Origin: an archaeon
GTDB taxonomy: Archaea > Thermoproteota > Nitrososphaeria > Nitrososphaerales > Gagatemarchaeaceae
Direction of reading: 5' to 3'
Length of the DNA stretch: 64,000 bases
NCBI GenBank assembly: GCA_021827865.1
Contig: JAKAUC010000014.1
Location: forward strand, 45,761-109,760
Both the position numbers and the translations under genes were made by a program. Positions 52,751 through 60,435 of this stretch are shown one piece after another; the stretch's first letter is position 1, and the number at the start of each line of letters is the position of its first letter. Below the pieces are notes generated by a model that made no database searches, was not told the DNA's origin, and saw only the letters and a program-made list of their open reading frames with translations.

Positions 52751-54064
52751 TTGCCCGCAAGATATGACGTCGTGGTGGTCGGCGCCGGAATCATGGGGGT
52801 CGCTTCGGCGTACCACCTGCAGAATGAGAACCCAGGCAAGAAGATCTTGGTGGTCGACCGCTATGGGGGAGCGGGCCAGGGGAATACGGGGAGAAGCAAT
52901 GCCATGTTCAGGAACACCTTCTCTTCGTCCGACAATCAAGTCCTCGCGGACAGCTCCATCGACTTCTACCTCCATGTGCAAAAAGAGCTGAAGGTGGACG
53001 TCGGCCTCCAGGAGATAGGGTACCTCTGGCTGATGAACGAAACCCAGCTCTCCAAGAGCAAGCCATTCCTCAGGCGGATGGAGGGCAATGGAATCGCGAC
53101 TACTCTGTATGGGAAAGAAGACCTGAAGCGTCTCGTTCCAGGCATGGCGGCGGGCTTCGCAGACGACGAAACCAAGGTGATGGGCCTTCCTCCGGTCGAC
53201 GGCGGAGTCTTCGGCCCGAAGTGCGGGAGGCTCGACCCCGACCGGCTCGTTAGGTTCTATGCCGGCGAGTTTGCTAGGGCTGGAGGAGAGTTCGCCTTCG
53301 GCTCGGAGGTGAAGAGGCTGATGGTAGGCCCGTCGGAGCCCCTGGGGATTGAAGGCGAGCCGCTCGTGTGGCAGGAGACCAGGGTCGAGGGGGTCTCCCT
53401 CGCCGGCTCCTCTCAGACGGACGTGCTCGCTGACATGGTGGTCCTTGCAGGCGGGGCGTGGTTGAACGAACTACTGGAGCCCATCGGGGTGGATGGGCAC
53501 GTGAAGGCAAAGAAGAGGCAGCTCTTCAGCGTCCGTGCCGAAGGGTCGAAGCTCGAGAGACTACTCCACACCCCCGGGTTCAATCAGCTCGGGTTGCTCC
53601 CGCTCGTGATACTGCCGAAGGCGGGGGTGCACTTCAAGCCTGTGAGCGAAGAAGAGTGTTTCTGGGTGGCCTGCGAGGACGAGATGAACCGCCCCTACAT
53701 CGACCTCCCTGAGCACGACCTGGACAGATATAGGGCGGAGCGCCTGTACTATGAAAGGGGGATTTACCCGGTGCTGACGTCGTACTTCCCTGCCTTCAGG
53801 GGGTCCAAGCTGAAGGCCATGTGGGCCGGGCTCTACGCCTACAACACCCTCGACAACCTGCCGTTCGCCTTCAGGACGGGGAACCTCATCGTGGTTGGAG
53901 GAGACAGCGGGAGCGGCATCATGAAGGGAGACGCCCTTGGAAGGGCTGTGGGCGCGCTCTACAGCGAAGAGGACGAGGCGGTGCTCTATGGAGGCAGAGC
54001 CTACCGGACCTCCAAGCTGGGGTTCGAGAGGAGAGATGTAGAAAGAGAGGAGTGGGTGATCTGA
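52751..54064 (+). CDS. FAD-dependent oxidoreductase (DAO family)
   Basis: Flavoprotein of 437 aa with the N-terminal dinucleotide fold VVVVGAGIMGVASAYHL and the GAGQGNTGRSN segment typical of D-amino-acid oxidase, sarcosine oxidase and glycine oxidase relatives, plus a C-terminal FAD-contacting VVGGDSGSGIMKGDALG. It probably oxidises an amine or amino acid, or a related compound. Starts at TTG 52751 with the divergent TATA box 28 nt upstream. Confidence 0.85.
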   Translation: MPARYDVVVVGAGIMGVASAYHLQNENPGKKILVVDRYGGAGQGNTGRSNAMFRNTFSSSDNQVLADSSIDFYLHVQKELKVDVGLQEIGYLWLMNETQLSKSKPFLRRMEGNGIATTLYGKEDLKRLVPGMAAGFADDETKVMGLPPVDGGVFGPKCGRLDPDRLVRFYAGEFARAGGEFAFGSEVKRLMVGPSEPLGIEGEPLVWQETRVEGVSLAGSSQTDVLADMVVLAGGAWLNELLEPIGVDGHVKAKKRQLFSVRAEGSKLERLLHTPGFNQLGLLPLVILPKAGVHFKPVSEEECFWVACEDEMNRPYIDLPEHDLDRYRAERLYYERGIYPVLTSYFPAFRGSKLKAMWAGLYAYNTLDNLPFAFRTGNLIVVGGDSGSGIMKGDALGRAVGALYSEEDEAVLYGGRAYRTSKLGFERRDVEREEWVI

Positions 54065-54121
54065 ACGAGCAGCGGCGTGGCGGAGCTCACCGCGGGCCAG
54101 GCGTGCTCAAAGGATGAATCG

Positions 54122-54311
54122 ATGCCGCAGGAAGAGTTCGCGTGTGACGCCCTGCACAGGATGCCGCTGTGGGCGTCTCCTTCCTGGTGGTGACGGGCTC
54201 GGCTGGGGAGGTTGGGGCTACCTTTCCCGCGGCGACCTTGTGAACGCCCTCAAGTCGAAGTTCGAAGACGAGACGGTCATAGAAAGGCCCGGATTCTCAA
54301 CGGTCCCTTGA
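54122..54311 (+). pseudogene. Broken small gene after the FAD oxidoreductase
   Basis: ATG 54122 opens MPQEEFACDALHRMPLW, then the frame stops, but a different frame continues as GYLSRGDLVNALKSKFEDETVIERPGF to a stop at 54309-54311. Together they look like one small protein of about 60 aa whose N- and C-terminal halves are in different frames. Either one frameshift mutation or a sequence error. I do not recognise the family. The rest of the 308-bp gap (54065-54121 and 54312-54372) holds nothing else I can support. Confidence 0.4.
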
Positions 54312-54372
54312 GGACTGGCTTCTGGAGGGGTCAATCCTGCTTTGGTCCACCTGCTGCCGCTGGCGGGAGTGC

Positions 54373-55533
54373 CTAGGTGAGCACAGAGTCGCCCTGCTTG
54401 AGCACTGCTATCACTTCGGGCCTGAGGATTTCTGTCGGGAGCTCCTTACCTTCCTGCAGGAGCTGCCTCATGTGGGTCTGGCTGACGGCGAGGTGGGCCT
54501 CTTCCCCGTGCGGGCAGGTCTTCGCTGTAGCCATGGCCTTGCATGCCTTGCAGTAGAAGGTCTCCATGTACCTGAGCGGTATGATGCCGACGTCGAACTG
54601 GTCGAATATCTTGTGACATGCGTAAGGTTCGTAGAACTTCCCGACCCCCGCCTGGTCTCTCCCGATTATGTAGTGGGTGGCACCGAAGTTCTTGCGGACG
54701 ATGGCCAAGAAGAGCGCTGCCTTCGGTCCGCCGTAGCGCATCGTTATCGAGAGCGAGGAGAGCACGGCCCTGTCCTTCGGGTAGTACCCGTCCACGACCT
54801 GCCTGTAGGCCTCCATGATTACCTTCGGCTTGTAGTCCCCCTTCTTCAGCCTGCCAATGACCGGCTGTACGAGCAGACCGTCGACGTCGGAGCGCTCAAG
54901 AGAAACCTTCTGTATGTACTCGTGCGCGGTGTGCGGAGGGTTCCTGCACTGGTACGCCACGACGTTCCGCCACCCCTTGCTCTTGAACAGCTCCCTCGTC
55001 TCTTTGGGGGTCATCTCGTGGGCGACCGTGGGCAGCTCCAGTCTCCTTAGAAGGGCAACCCTGCCTGCCAGGGCCGTGTCGCCATAGCTGTTGAAGACGT
55101 CGGCGACGTTCGGATGGCTTTGGTCCGTGGTCCCGTATGCGCCCTGAGCGAACTCCTCCCTTGGGAGAGGGTAGATTTCAGAGACGTCGAGGGTCGCGAA
55201 GATAGCGTCGTTCCAGTCGAGCAGGGCCACCCGCTCGCCTTCGCGGATCTCCTTCGCCTCTTCCCCCTTCACAGCCATGACTATGGGGATGGTCCAGGGG
55301 AGGCCGTTGCGGAGCCTCCCCTCCGAGGTCACTTTGTGGAACGTCGCCGAGTCCATGAAACCTTCCAGTGGAGAGTACGCTCCGACTGAGATCTTCTCTG
55401 TGTCATAGATGAAGTCGATGAACGGTCGTATCTTTGTGAGTTCGGTGGCTTCGACGAGCTTCTGCTGCGCCTCTGTTGGCGCGACCTCCAGGTCGACTAG
55501 TCTGCCTCCATAGGGCTCTCCAGGCGAAGACAT
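54373..55533 (-). CDS. sat: Sulfate adenylyltransferase
   Basis: ATP sulfurylase of 386 aa: ATP plus sulfate to APS plus pyrophosphate, or the reverse. Substrate motif AYQCRNPPHTAHEY, second His motif region GRDQAGVGKFYEPYA, and a zinc-type Cys pattern CKACKAM...TCPHGEE near residues 325-345, as in thermophilic and dissimilatory enzymes. No APS kinase domain is fused. It is the last gene of the operon with AprB, AprA and the membrane cytochrome, 13 bp after aprA. Confidence 0.95.
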   Translation of the reverse strand: MSSPGEPYGGRLVDLEVAPTEAQQKLVEATELTKIRPFIDFIYDTEKISVGAYSPLEGFMDSATFHKVTSEGRLRNGLPWTIPIVMAVKGEEAKEIREGERVALLDWNDAIFATLDVSEIYPLPREEFAQGAYGTTDQSHPNVADVFNSYGDTALAGRVALLRRLELPTVAHEMTPKETRELFKSKGWRNVVAYQCRNPPHTAHEYIQKVSLERSDVDGLLVQPVIGRLKKGDYKPKVIMEAYRQVVDGYYPKDRAVLSSLSITMRYGGPKAALFLAIVRKNFGATHYIIGRDQAGVGKFYEPYACHKIFDQFDVGIIPLRYMETFYCKACKAMATAKTCPHGEEAHLAVSQTHMRQLLQEGKELPTEILRPEVIAVLKQGDSVLT

Positions 55534-55546
55534 GCAGGTCAGGGCC

Positions 55547-57379
55547 TCAGCTGCCCACTAGCTGAATGTACGGGCGTGTGAACAGCGACCATTCGCCAGT
55601 CTTGGGATTGCGCCTGGAGTTGACGAATACGTGCCAGTTCTTCTCGTCGAGCCCAGGAAAGTCTGACCTGTAGCAGTAGCCGGGCCACCTGGTCTCCTTC
55701 CTGTGCAGCGTGTGCCTGAGGACCGCCTCCGCCGTCAGGACCCTGTGGTGGAGCTCCCACGCCCTCTGCAGCTGGTGCAGGTTCTCTGCCCCGAGGTGGG
55801 CAAGGTCCTCGTTCAGCATCCCCAGCAACTCCAGCCCCCTGTTGAGCAGCACTTCGTTGGTGGTGTAGTAGGAACCCCAGCCTCCGACATACTCGTCCAT
55901 TATCTTCTCCAACCGCACGACCCCTTGGTCGGGATAAAGGTAGAACGGCGACACAGTCCCCCGCGTTATCATGTTCCTTCCGAGCCTGTAAGTCTCCATT
56001 GGCCTGAAGATTTCGTCTCTGATGGCCTCTACCCGCCCTGGCTCGATTGAGGTCTTCTTGTCTGCCACCCTCTCGGTGAGATATGCGACCGCCGCCTTGC
56101 CAGCCAGCCTCCCTTCGGTGAAGGAGCCAGAAGAAAACTTGTGGGCTGAGCCGCCGATGGTGTCACCGGCGCCGAAGAGCCCCTGGACCGTGGTCATCCG
56201 GTTGTAGCCCCAGGCGTACTCTCCGGACGAAAGGTCGGCAGGCCCGCTGGCCCAGGCGCCTGAGCAGGTGGCGTGAGAGCCCATTATGTATGGTTCAGAC
56301 GGCTGAAGCTCAGAGGGCCGCTTCTTGGGGTCGATGTTCTGGGACGCCCAGACGATGGTCTGGCTCATGGTCATGTCAAGGAAGTCCTCGTGCCCCAGCT
56401 CTTCCTTCTCCCTCGTGTCCAGGACCTTCTCCGTGTGGATGAATATGGGGCTCCTCCCTGCCTTTATCTCCCTCAGCATGGCGTCGTTCCTCAGGCAGGT
56501 CGGGAAGGGCTTCGCGTCAACGTAACTCCCGTAGAGAGCTCGCTGCTCCTCTCTGTATTTCAGCTCGTAGTCTTCGCCGTAGGCGTTGGACGCGGTGGCC
56601 TTCAGCGCCAGGAACCAGGCGCCCACCGGGCCGTAGCCGTCCTTGAACCTTGTGACGACCAGCTTGTTCTCCATCTGGGTCATCTCGGCCCCAGCTTCGA
56701 TGAGCAGGGCGTAGGCCGATCCTGTGCTCCAGGGGGAGTACCACGTCCTCCCGGCACCTTCGCCCACGGAGCGCGGCCTGAAGACGTGGGTCGCCCCGCC
56801 AGCCGCGACTATCACCGCCTTTGCCCGGAAGATGTAGAGGGCCCCGTCCCTGATGCCTATCCCCGCTGCCCCCGCAATCTTGTTGCTGTCTTCGGTGTCG
56901 GCGAGCAGGTGGGTGATCATCACCCTGTTGTACACTTCCGTAGCTGCCTTGGTCGCTGCCTCGGCCACAATCGGCTTGTATGACTCTCCGTGTATCAGTA
57001 TCTGCCATCTCCCCTCTCGCTTGTACCGTTTGGTCTGCTCATCGTAGACTATTGGGAGCCCCCACTCCTCGAAGAGGTGGACGGTTGAGTCGACGTGCCT
57101 GGCTATGTCGAAGACGAGGTCTTCCCTGATGAGCCCCATGAGGTCGTTCCTGACGTACTTCACAAAGTCGTCTGGAGTGTTCTCGTTCCACCGCATCCCC
57201 ATGTAGCAGTTGATGGCGGAGAGCCCCATGGCGACGGCGCCGCTCCTCTCAATCTGTCCCTTCTCCACGATGACGATTTTGAGATTCCTCCCCCAATACC
57301 TGGCCTCGTAGGCGGCGCCGCACCCCGCCATCCCCCCGCCGACGATCAAGACGTCGCTGTCCACGAACTTTGTCTTCAT
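55547..57379 (-). CDS. aprA: Adenylylsulfate reductase alpha subunit
   Basis: Flavoprotein subunit of APS reductase, 610 aa. FAD fold SDVLIVGGGMAGCGAAYEA at the N-terminus, GAVAMGLSAINCYMG, and late conserved blocks (RDEIFRPMETYRLGRN, then WELHHRVLTAEAV) match AprA of sulfate reducers and sulfur oxidisers. It interconverts APS and sulfite plus AMP. ATG at 57379 overlaps the aprB stop (ATGA), so translation is coupled; the open frame upstream lies inside aprB. Confidence 0.95.
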   Translation of the reverse strand: MKTKFVDSDVLIVGGGMAGCGAAYEARYWGRNLKIVIVEKGQIERSGAVAMGLSAINCYMGMRWNENTPDDFVKYVRNDLMGLIREDLVFDIARHVDSTVHLFEEWGLPIVYDEQTKRYKREGRWQILIHGESYKPIVAEAATKAATEVYNRVMITHLLADTEDSNKIAGAAGIGIRDGALYIFRAKAVIVAAGGATHVFRPRSVGEGAGRTWYSPWSTGSAYALLIEAGAEMTQMENKLVVTRFKDGYGPVGAWFLALKATASNAYGEDYELKYREEQRALYGSYVDAKPFPTCLRNDAMLREIKAGRSPIFIHTEKVLDTREKEELGHEDFLDMTMSQTIVWASQNIDPKKRPSELQPSEPYIMGSHATCSGAWASGPADLSSGEYAWGYNRMTTVQGLFGAGDTIGGSAHKFSSGSFTEGRLAGKAAVAYLTERVADKKTSIEPGRVEAIRDEIFRPMETYRLGRNMITRGTVSPFYLYPDQGVVRLEKIMDEYVGGWGSYYTTNEVLLNRGLELLGMLNEDLAHLGAENLHQLQRAWELHHRVLTAEAVLRHTLHRKETRWPGYCYRSDFPGLDEKNWHVFVNSRRNPKTGEWSLFTRPYIQLVGS

Positions 57380-57825
57380 CGCTTCGCCGTCACCAGCCCT
57401 TGGTCGGTCTTGAGATATTCTGGCTCGTGGGAGAGGAATTGCGAATCGAACTGCTCCTTGGTGGGAACTTTCTGAGATTGCGGCGAAGGAATGGAGCCCC
57501 ACGCCTTCGTCCGGATTGGGAACTTGAACTCGTTCTTCGACCCGTCCCTATACTTCAGCTTCCACCTCACCTCGTTCTTCTCCTCGTCCCTCAGGACGGT
57601 GAGTTTGTGGTCCAGCGGGGCGAAGTCAGCGTACCCTCTCATGTCGATGGCGTGCTGGGGGCATTCCTTCACGCATGAGTAGCACTCCCAGCAGTAGTTC
57701 GGTTCGATGTTGTACGCCTTCCTCCCGCTGAAGATGCTGTTCGAGAGGTGCATTATGTCGCTGGGGCAGATGTCTACGCACTTGCCGCAGCCGTCGCATT
57801 TGTTGGGGTCGACGTAGGTCGGCAT
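57376..57825 (-). CDS. aprB: Adenylylsulfate reductase beta subunit
   Basis: Iron-sulfur subunit of 149 aa. Two ferredoxin-type 4Fe-4S clusters: CDGCGKCVDICPSD and CWECYSCVKECPQH. The C-terminal tail wraps the alpha subunit in known structures; here RWKLKYRDGS and QFLSHEPEYL are the corresponding segments. Start ATG 57825 overlaps the stop of the membrane gene by one base. Confidence 0.95.
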   Translation of the reverse strand: MPTYVDPNKCDGCGKCVDICPSDIMHLSNSIFSGRKAYNIEPNYCWECYSCVKECPQHAIDMRGYADFAPLDHKLTVLRDEEKNEVRWKLKYRDGSKNEFKFPIRTKAWGSIPSPQSQKVPTKEQFDSQFLSHEPEYLKTDQGLVTAKR

Positions 57826-58559
57826 TAGCCAGATTCACCCTCCCCGCGGTAGGTCTCGATTGGGAGGGTGGGTTCCTTGCCTACTCTCCCGTCGACCTCT
57901 TCGTGGAATATCGAAACCGGCTTCGATATCACATGAAAGAACTTTGTGAATGGAGCCGTGGCCAAGAGCGTGACGACGAAGACCATGTGCAGCCAGAAGG
58001 TCCCGGAGACCCAGCCGGACCCTGACGTGGAGTAAACGGCCTCCTGGGTGACGAAGCCCGTGACCACGGTCAGGAAGAGGGTGACCAAGAATACGTCGGA
58101 GCGGGTCAAGCGCCACAGAGGAGCCCGCTCCCGGTATCGAACATAGAACATGGCCAAGAACCCCACCACGACCAGTATCCCCCCTGCGTTTCCAAACAGC
58201 TTCACTGGGTTGGTAAGCGATAGTATGGTGTCGGTGGGATTCGTTGTGAAGGCGAGGGTCGTTGAGATCCCGAGGAAAACGAAGCCCCAGAAGAGCGCAA
58301 GGTGGGCCATCCGTTTGAGCCTGCTGCATGTACCCAGCACTTTGGTGGTGAAGACGTCCCTGAACAGGACTAGGAAAAAAGCCCTGAGGGCGATCCCCGA
58401 AGACGCCGTCCCCCCTGCGAGCCCCTCTGCGGCCAAGTGCCAGCGGTCGAAGTGGTGGAGCGAACCACCCCTGACCCTATATGTCACCCCCGCGACTATG
58501 ACGACGAGGACAGCGACGCTCCCCAGGTCGATGAGCGCGTTTGACACGGGGAGGTTCAT
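57825..58559 (-). CDS. Membrane b-type cytochrome-like subunit next to aprBA (QmoC/NarI-like)
   Basis: Protein of 244 aa with about six membrane segments. His residues in SLHHFDRWHLAAEG, KRMAHLALFWGF and FWLHMVFVVTL are placed like heme-b ligands of NarI, HdrE or the membrane part of QmoC. No iron-sulfur domain is attached, unlike full QmoC. As first gene of the apr-sat operon it is the likely membrane electron link between AprB and the quinone pool. QmoA and QmoB are not in the window. Confidence 0.8.
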   Translation of the reverse strand: MNLPVSNALIDLGSVAVLVVIVAGVTYRVRGGSLHHFDRWHLAAEGLAGGTASSGIALRAFFLVLFRDVFTTKVLGTCSRLKRMAHLALFWGFVFLGISTTLAFTTNPTDTILSLTNPVKLFGNAGGILVVVGFLAMFYVRYRERAPLWRLTRSDVFLVTLFLTVVTGFVTQEAVYSTSGSGWVSGTFWLHMVFVVTLLATAPFTKFFHVISKPVSIFHEEVDGRVGKEPTLPIETYRGEGESG

Positions 58560-58664
58560 GAACGACAGAGCTACCCTTCCCTCCCGGTCGGGGTAAACGA
58601 ATGCTCCATTGGCTGGCCATGCGGCGTGTGCGAAGTATTAATCGCTTCCCATCACAACGGATGA

Positions 58665-59471
58665 TTGGAACTGCCGTCGCCCTGCTCTGCTTGCGCGGCC
58701 AGATTTGAACCCGCAGTAGAAAGCGGGTTTATCCGTCTTGGCGGCTCGGTTCCAGTTTCGCGTCCTCTCCGAAGCGAATTATCCGGCTCAGAGTTTATGA
58801 CAGCCCATAGAGATGTGCGAAGGGGCATGGGGCTAGGGGTTTCTCATAGGGGAGGTCCAGTTACTGTTGCCGTAGTGCAGGAGATACTGAATTACTTCGA
58901 AGCGCGCCTTGTTGAATTGGGAGCCAAGGAAGTCCCTGGTTGGGATAACCAACCCGGTGATTTGGTCTTTTGGAGAGTGAGTGGGCAGATATCAAAGCTC
59001 GAGGTCGAATTCTTGGAGAAGCAAAGGAGAGGGGAACGCGAGTCTCCGGAAGAGGATTTGCGGCACTATAGGAATGAATTGGCGTCGGCTAACCCAAAGG
59101 CGAAGCCTGAATATGAAAAGCTGATCAGATGTGTGATGATGGTCCGAGCAAGGCCGAAGTTACTCATCCCACCCGACTTCACACCTACGAGTCAAAGGGG
59201 AATCCGAGCCAACCTAGACCCGCGTGCAGAATCACTTTCTGTTGTGTTCACCCAGAATGGTTCGAGAGACGAGTGGAGAGACTTGGGAGATTACACCAAG
59301 ACCAGCCACATAGACCCCTGGCCAGGCGTACACGTCACCGTCTGCGAAATCCTGCAGAACGTCCAAAGGATTGTGAAGTCAGCTGGAGGGGACTTCGAGA
59401 TTTCTGATGGATGCGAGTATTGCGACGACTATCACAATGATCTAAGACTTTCCCAAAGAAAGGTTGCGTGA
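58665..59471 (+). CDS. Hypothetical protein with no recognised family
   Basis: Frame of 268 codons; the first 45 look non-coding (and span a 7-bp hairpin at about 58699-58720), so the real start is probably ATG 58797 or 58827, or GTG 58875 (SD-like ggggagg near 58848). From there the product has VQEILNYFEARLVELG, a middle part rich in charged residues, and a C-terminus with CEYCDDYHND, a possible metal site. Lower GC than neighbours. It lies just outside the left repeat of the island and may itself be foreign. Confidence 0.55.
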   Translation: MELPSPCSACAARFEPAVESGFIRLGGSVPVSRPLRSELSGSEFMTAHRDVRRGMGLGVSHRGGPVTVAVVQEILNYFEARLVELGAKEVPGWDNQPGDLVFWRVSGQISKLEVEFLEKQRRGERESPEEDLRHYRNELASANPKAKPEYEKLIRCVMMVRARPKLLIPPDFTPTSQRGIRANLDPRAESLSVVFTQNGSRDEWRDLGDYTKTSHIDPWPGVHVTVCEILQNVQRIVKSAGGDFEISDGCEYCDDYHNDLRLSQRKVA

Positions 59472-59491
59472 AGAGTACCAAGAGATGTGAG

Positions 59492-59508
59492 TGGGGTCGG
59501 CCGGATTT
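59492..59508. repeat. Left copy of 17-bp direct repeat (tRNA 3' end)
   Basis: TGGGGTCGGCCGGATTT, identical to 63982-63998. On the minus strand it reads as the T-loop to discriminator part of a tRNA (AAATCCGGCCGACCCCA). No tRNA body adjoins it on the left, so this copy is the detached fragment expected at the far end of an integrated element. Confidence 0.8.
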
Positions 59509-59601
59509 ACCCACTTCATTTTTGACGGGGGCAGAGAGGCTTTTGCGGTCTCTTTTTTGCCCAACGTCTGACCACTCGATTTCAGCATCTTTTGGTTTGT
59601 A

Positions 59602-59862
59602 TTAAAGCGCCACACGCTGCCCGTTCATCAGAGCGCACATAGTGTGGAATGCCCTTGGCCCTGGTCGGGTAGCCGCGAACGCTGGCCAGGCGAACGCTAG
59701 GTTTGGCATTGCCACAATTCTCGTACTGAACTCCTCAATATCGTTGGCCGAGAAGATAGAAACAATATCGAACTCCCCGGTCACCTCATAAAACCCTTGG
59801 GGTTCGGATTTTTTAGTTCCTCCAGACGGAGGCCGCCGAGGGTGACTCGGCGGTGGTTCCAC
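59602..59862 (-). pseudogene. Broken Lrp/AsnC ligand-binding (RAM) domain gene
   Basis: The frame contains GFYEVTGEFDIVSIFSANDIEEF, the hallmark of Lrp-type RAM domains, but its N-terminal residues are Pro/Ser/Arg-rich and non-homologous. The missing part (LGGLRLEELKNPNPKGF) can be read in the overlapping frame starting at ATG about 59863, so a frameshift splits the gene near 59805. The C-terminus (after MPNLAF) has also lost similarity. A working stand-alone RAM protein is unlikely. Confidence 0.5.
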
Positions 59863-59955
59863 ATAAATATGCCCCTAAGAGCCCGCGGCAGCCCAACGAG
59901 GAATGAGCGGAAACCATTTCCCATGCACCTCTGCTGAGGGGACCAGTGGTGTGCT

Positions 59956-60216
59956 TCACGTAATAGCTGCCACTACTTTCTGGAGTTCCTCTAAGCTACT
60001 CGCGCCTGTCTTTCCCTTGACTTCGACCAGACATCCCTCGATAAGGTCGTCCACTATAACCTGAATCACACTATCCAACGATGATCTAACCGCGGCAACT
60101 TGGTGTACGATCTCCGAATATGGCTTCCCCTCATCGAGCATCCCGGTGATTCCGTGGACGTGGCCGTGTATCCGGGCAATTCGCCTTGATACGTCCTTTC
60201 TCCTGTGGTTCGACAT
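59956..60216 (-). CDS. Metal-sensing repressor, CsoR/RcnR family
   Basis: DUF156-family DNA-binding repressor of 86 aa from ATG 60216: SRRIARIHGHVHGITGMLDEG, AAVRSSLDSVIQVIVDDLIEGC. In place of the usual W-X-Y-Z Cys/His pattern it has His in helix 1 (HGHVHG), and a single Cys in EGCLVEV; this matches RcnR/InrS-like variation, so Ni, Co, Mn or Fe is plausible instead of Cu(I). The TATA box 60242-60247 lies 28 nt upstream. Divergent from Nramp, which it probably controls. Confidence 0.82.
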   Translation of the reverse strand: MSNHRRKDVSRRIARIHGHVHGITGMLDEGKPYSEIVHQVAAVRSSLDSVIQVIVDDLIEGCLVEVKGKTGASSLEELQKVVAAIT

Positions 60217-60241
60217 CCCCTCCAGGGGGATGGGATACCTG

Positions 60242-60247
60242 TATATA
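60242..60247 (-). promoter_or_regulatory. TATA box of the CsoR-like repressor
   Basis: TATATA (palindromic) centred about 28 nt before ATG 60216. Because it lies between the repressor and the divergent Nramp gene, it is also a likely site of autoregulation. GC-rich flanks contain cccctccaggggg, an imperfect inverted repeat at about 60217-60231 that could be the operator. Confidence 0.45.
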
Positions 60248-60435
60248 CCTTCTCCTGGCCGGGCCGGGGCATAAGTGTGGCCCATGAGCCCGTGTCAGGA
60301 GTATGGTGAGGGCACCGGAACGCATGCCGGAATGGGCAACTGCGAAGTCGGAGAAGGTGGTTCCTTCTGAAGTCAGGTTCCCAACTTTACTACTCCTACC
60401 GGTGGTTCCGCAAGCACCTGTCGATCTTCCTGGCG

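Noticed and set aside
58690..58760. tRNA-like complement (gatttgaacccgc) with a 7-bp hairpin
   Set aside because: T-stem has a mismatch and no matching acceptor, D arm or anticodon stem could be built; probably chance.
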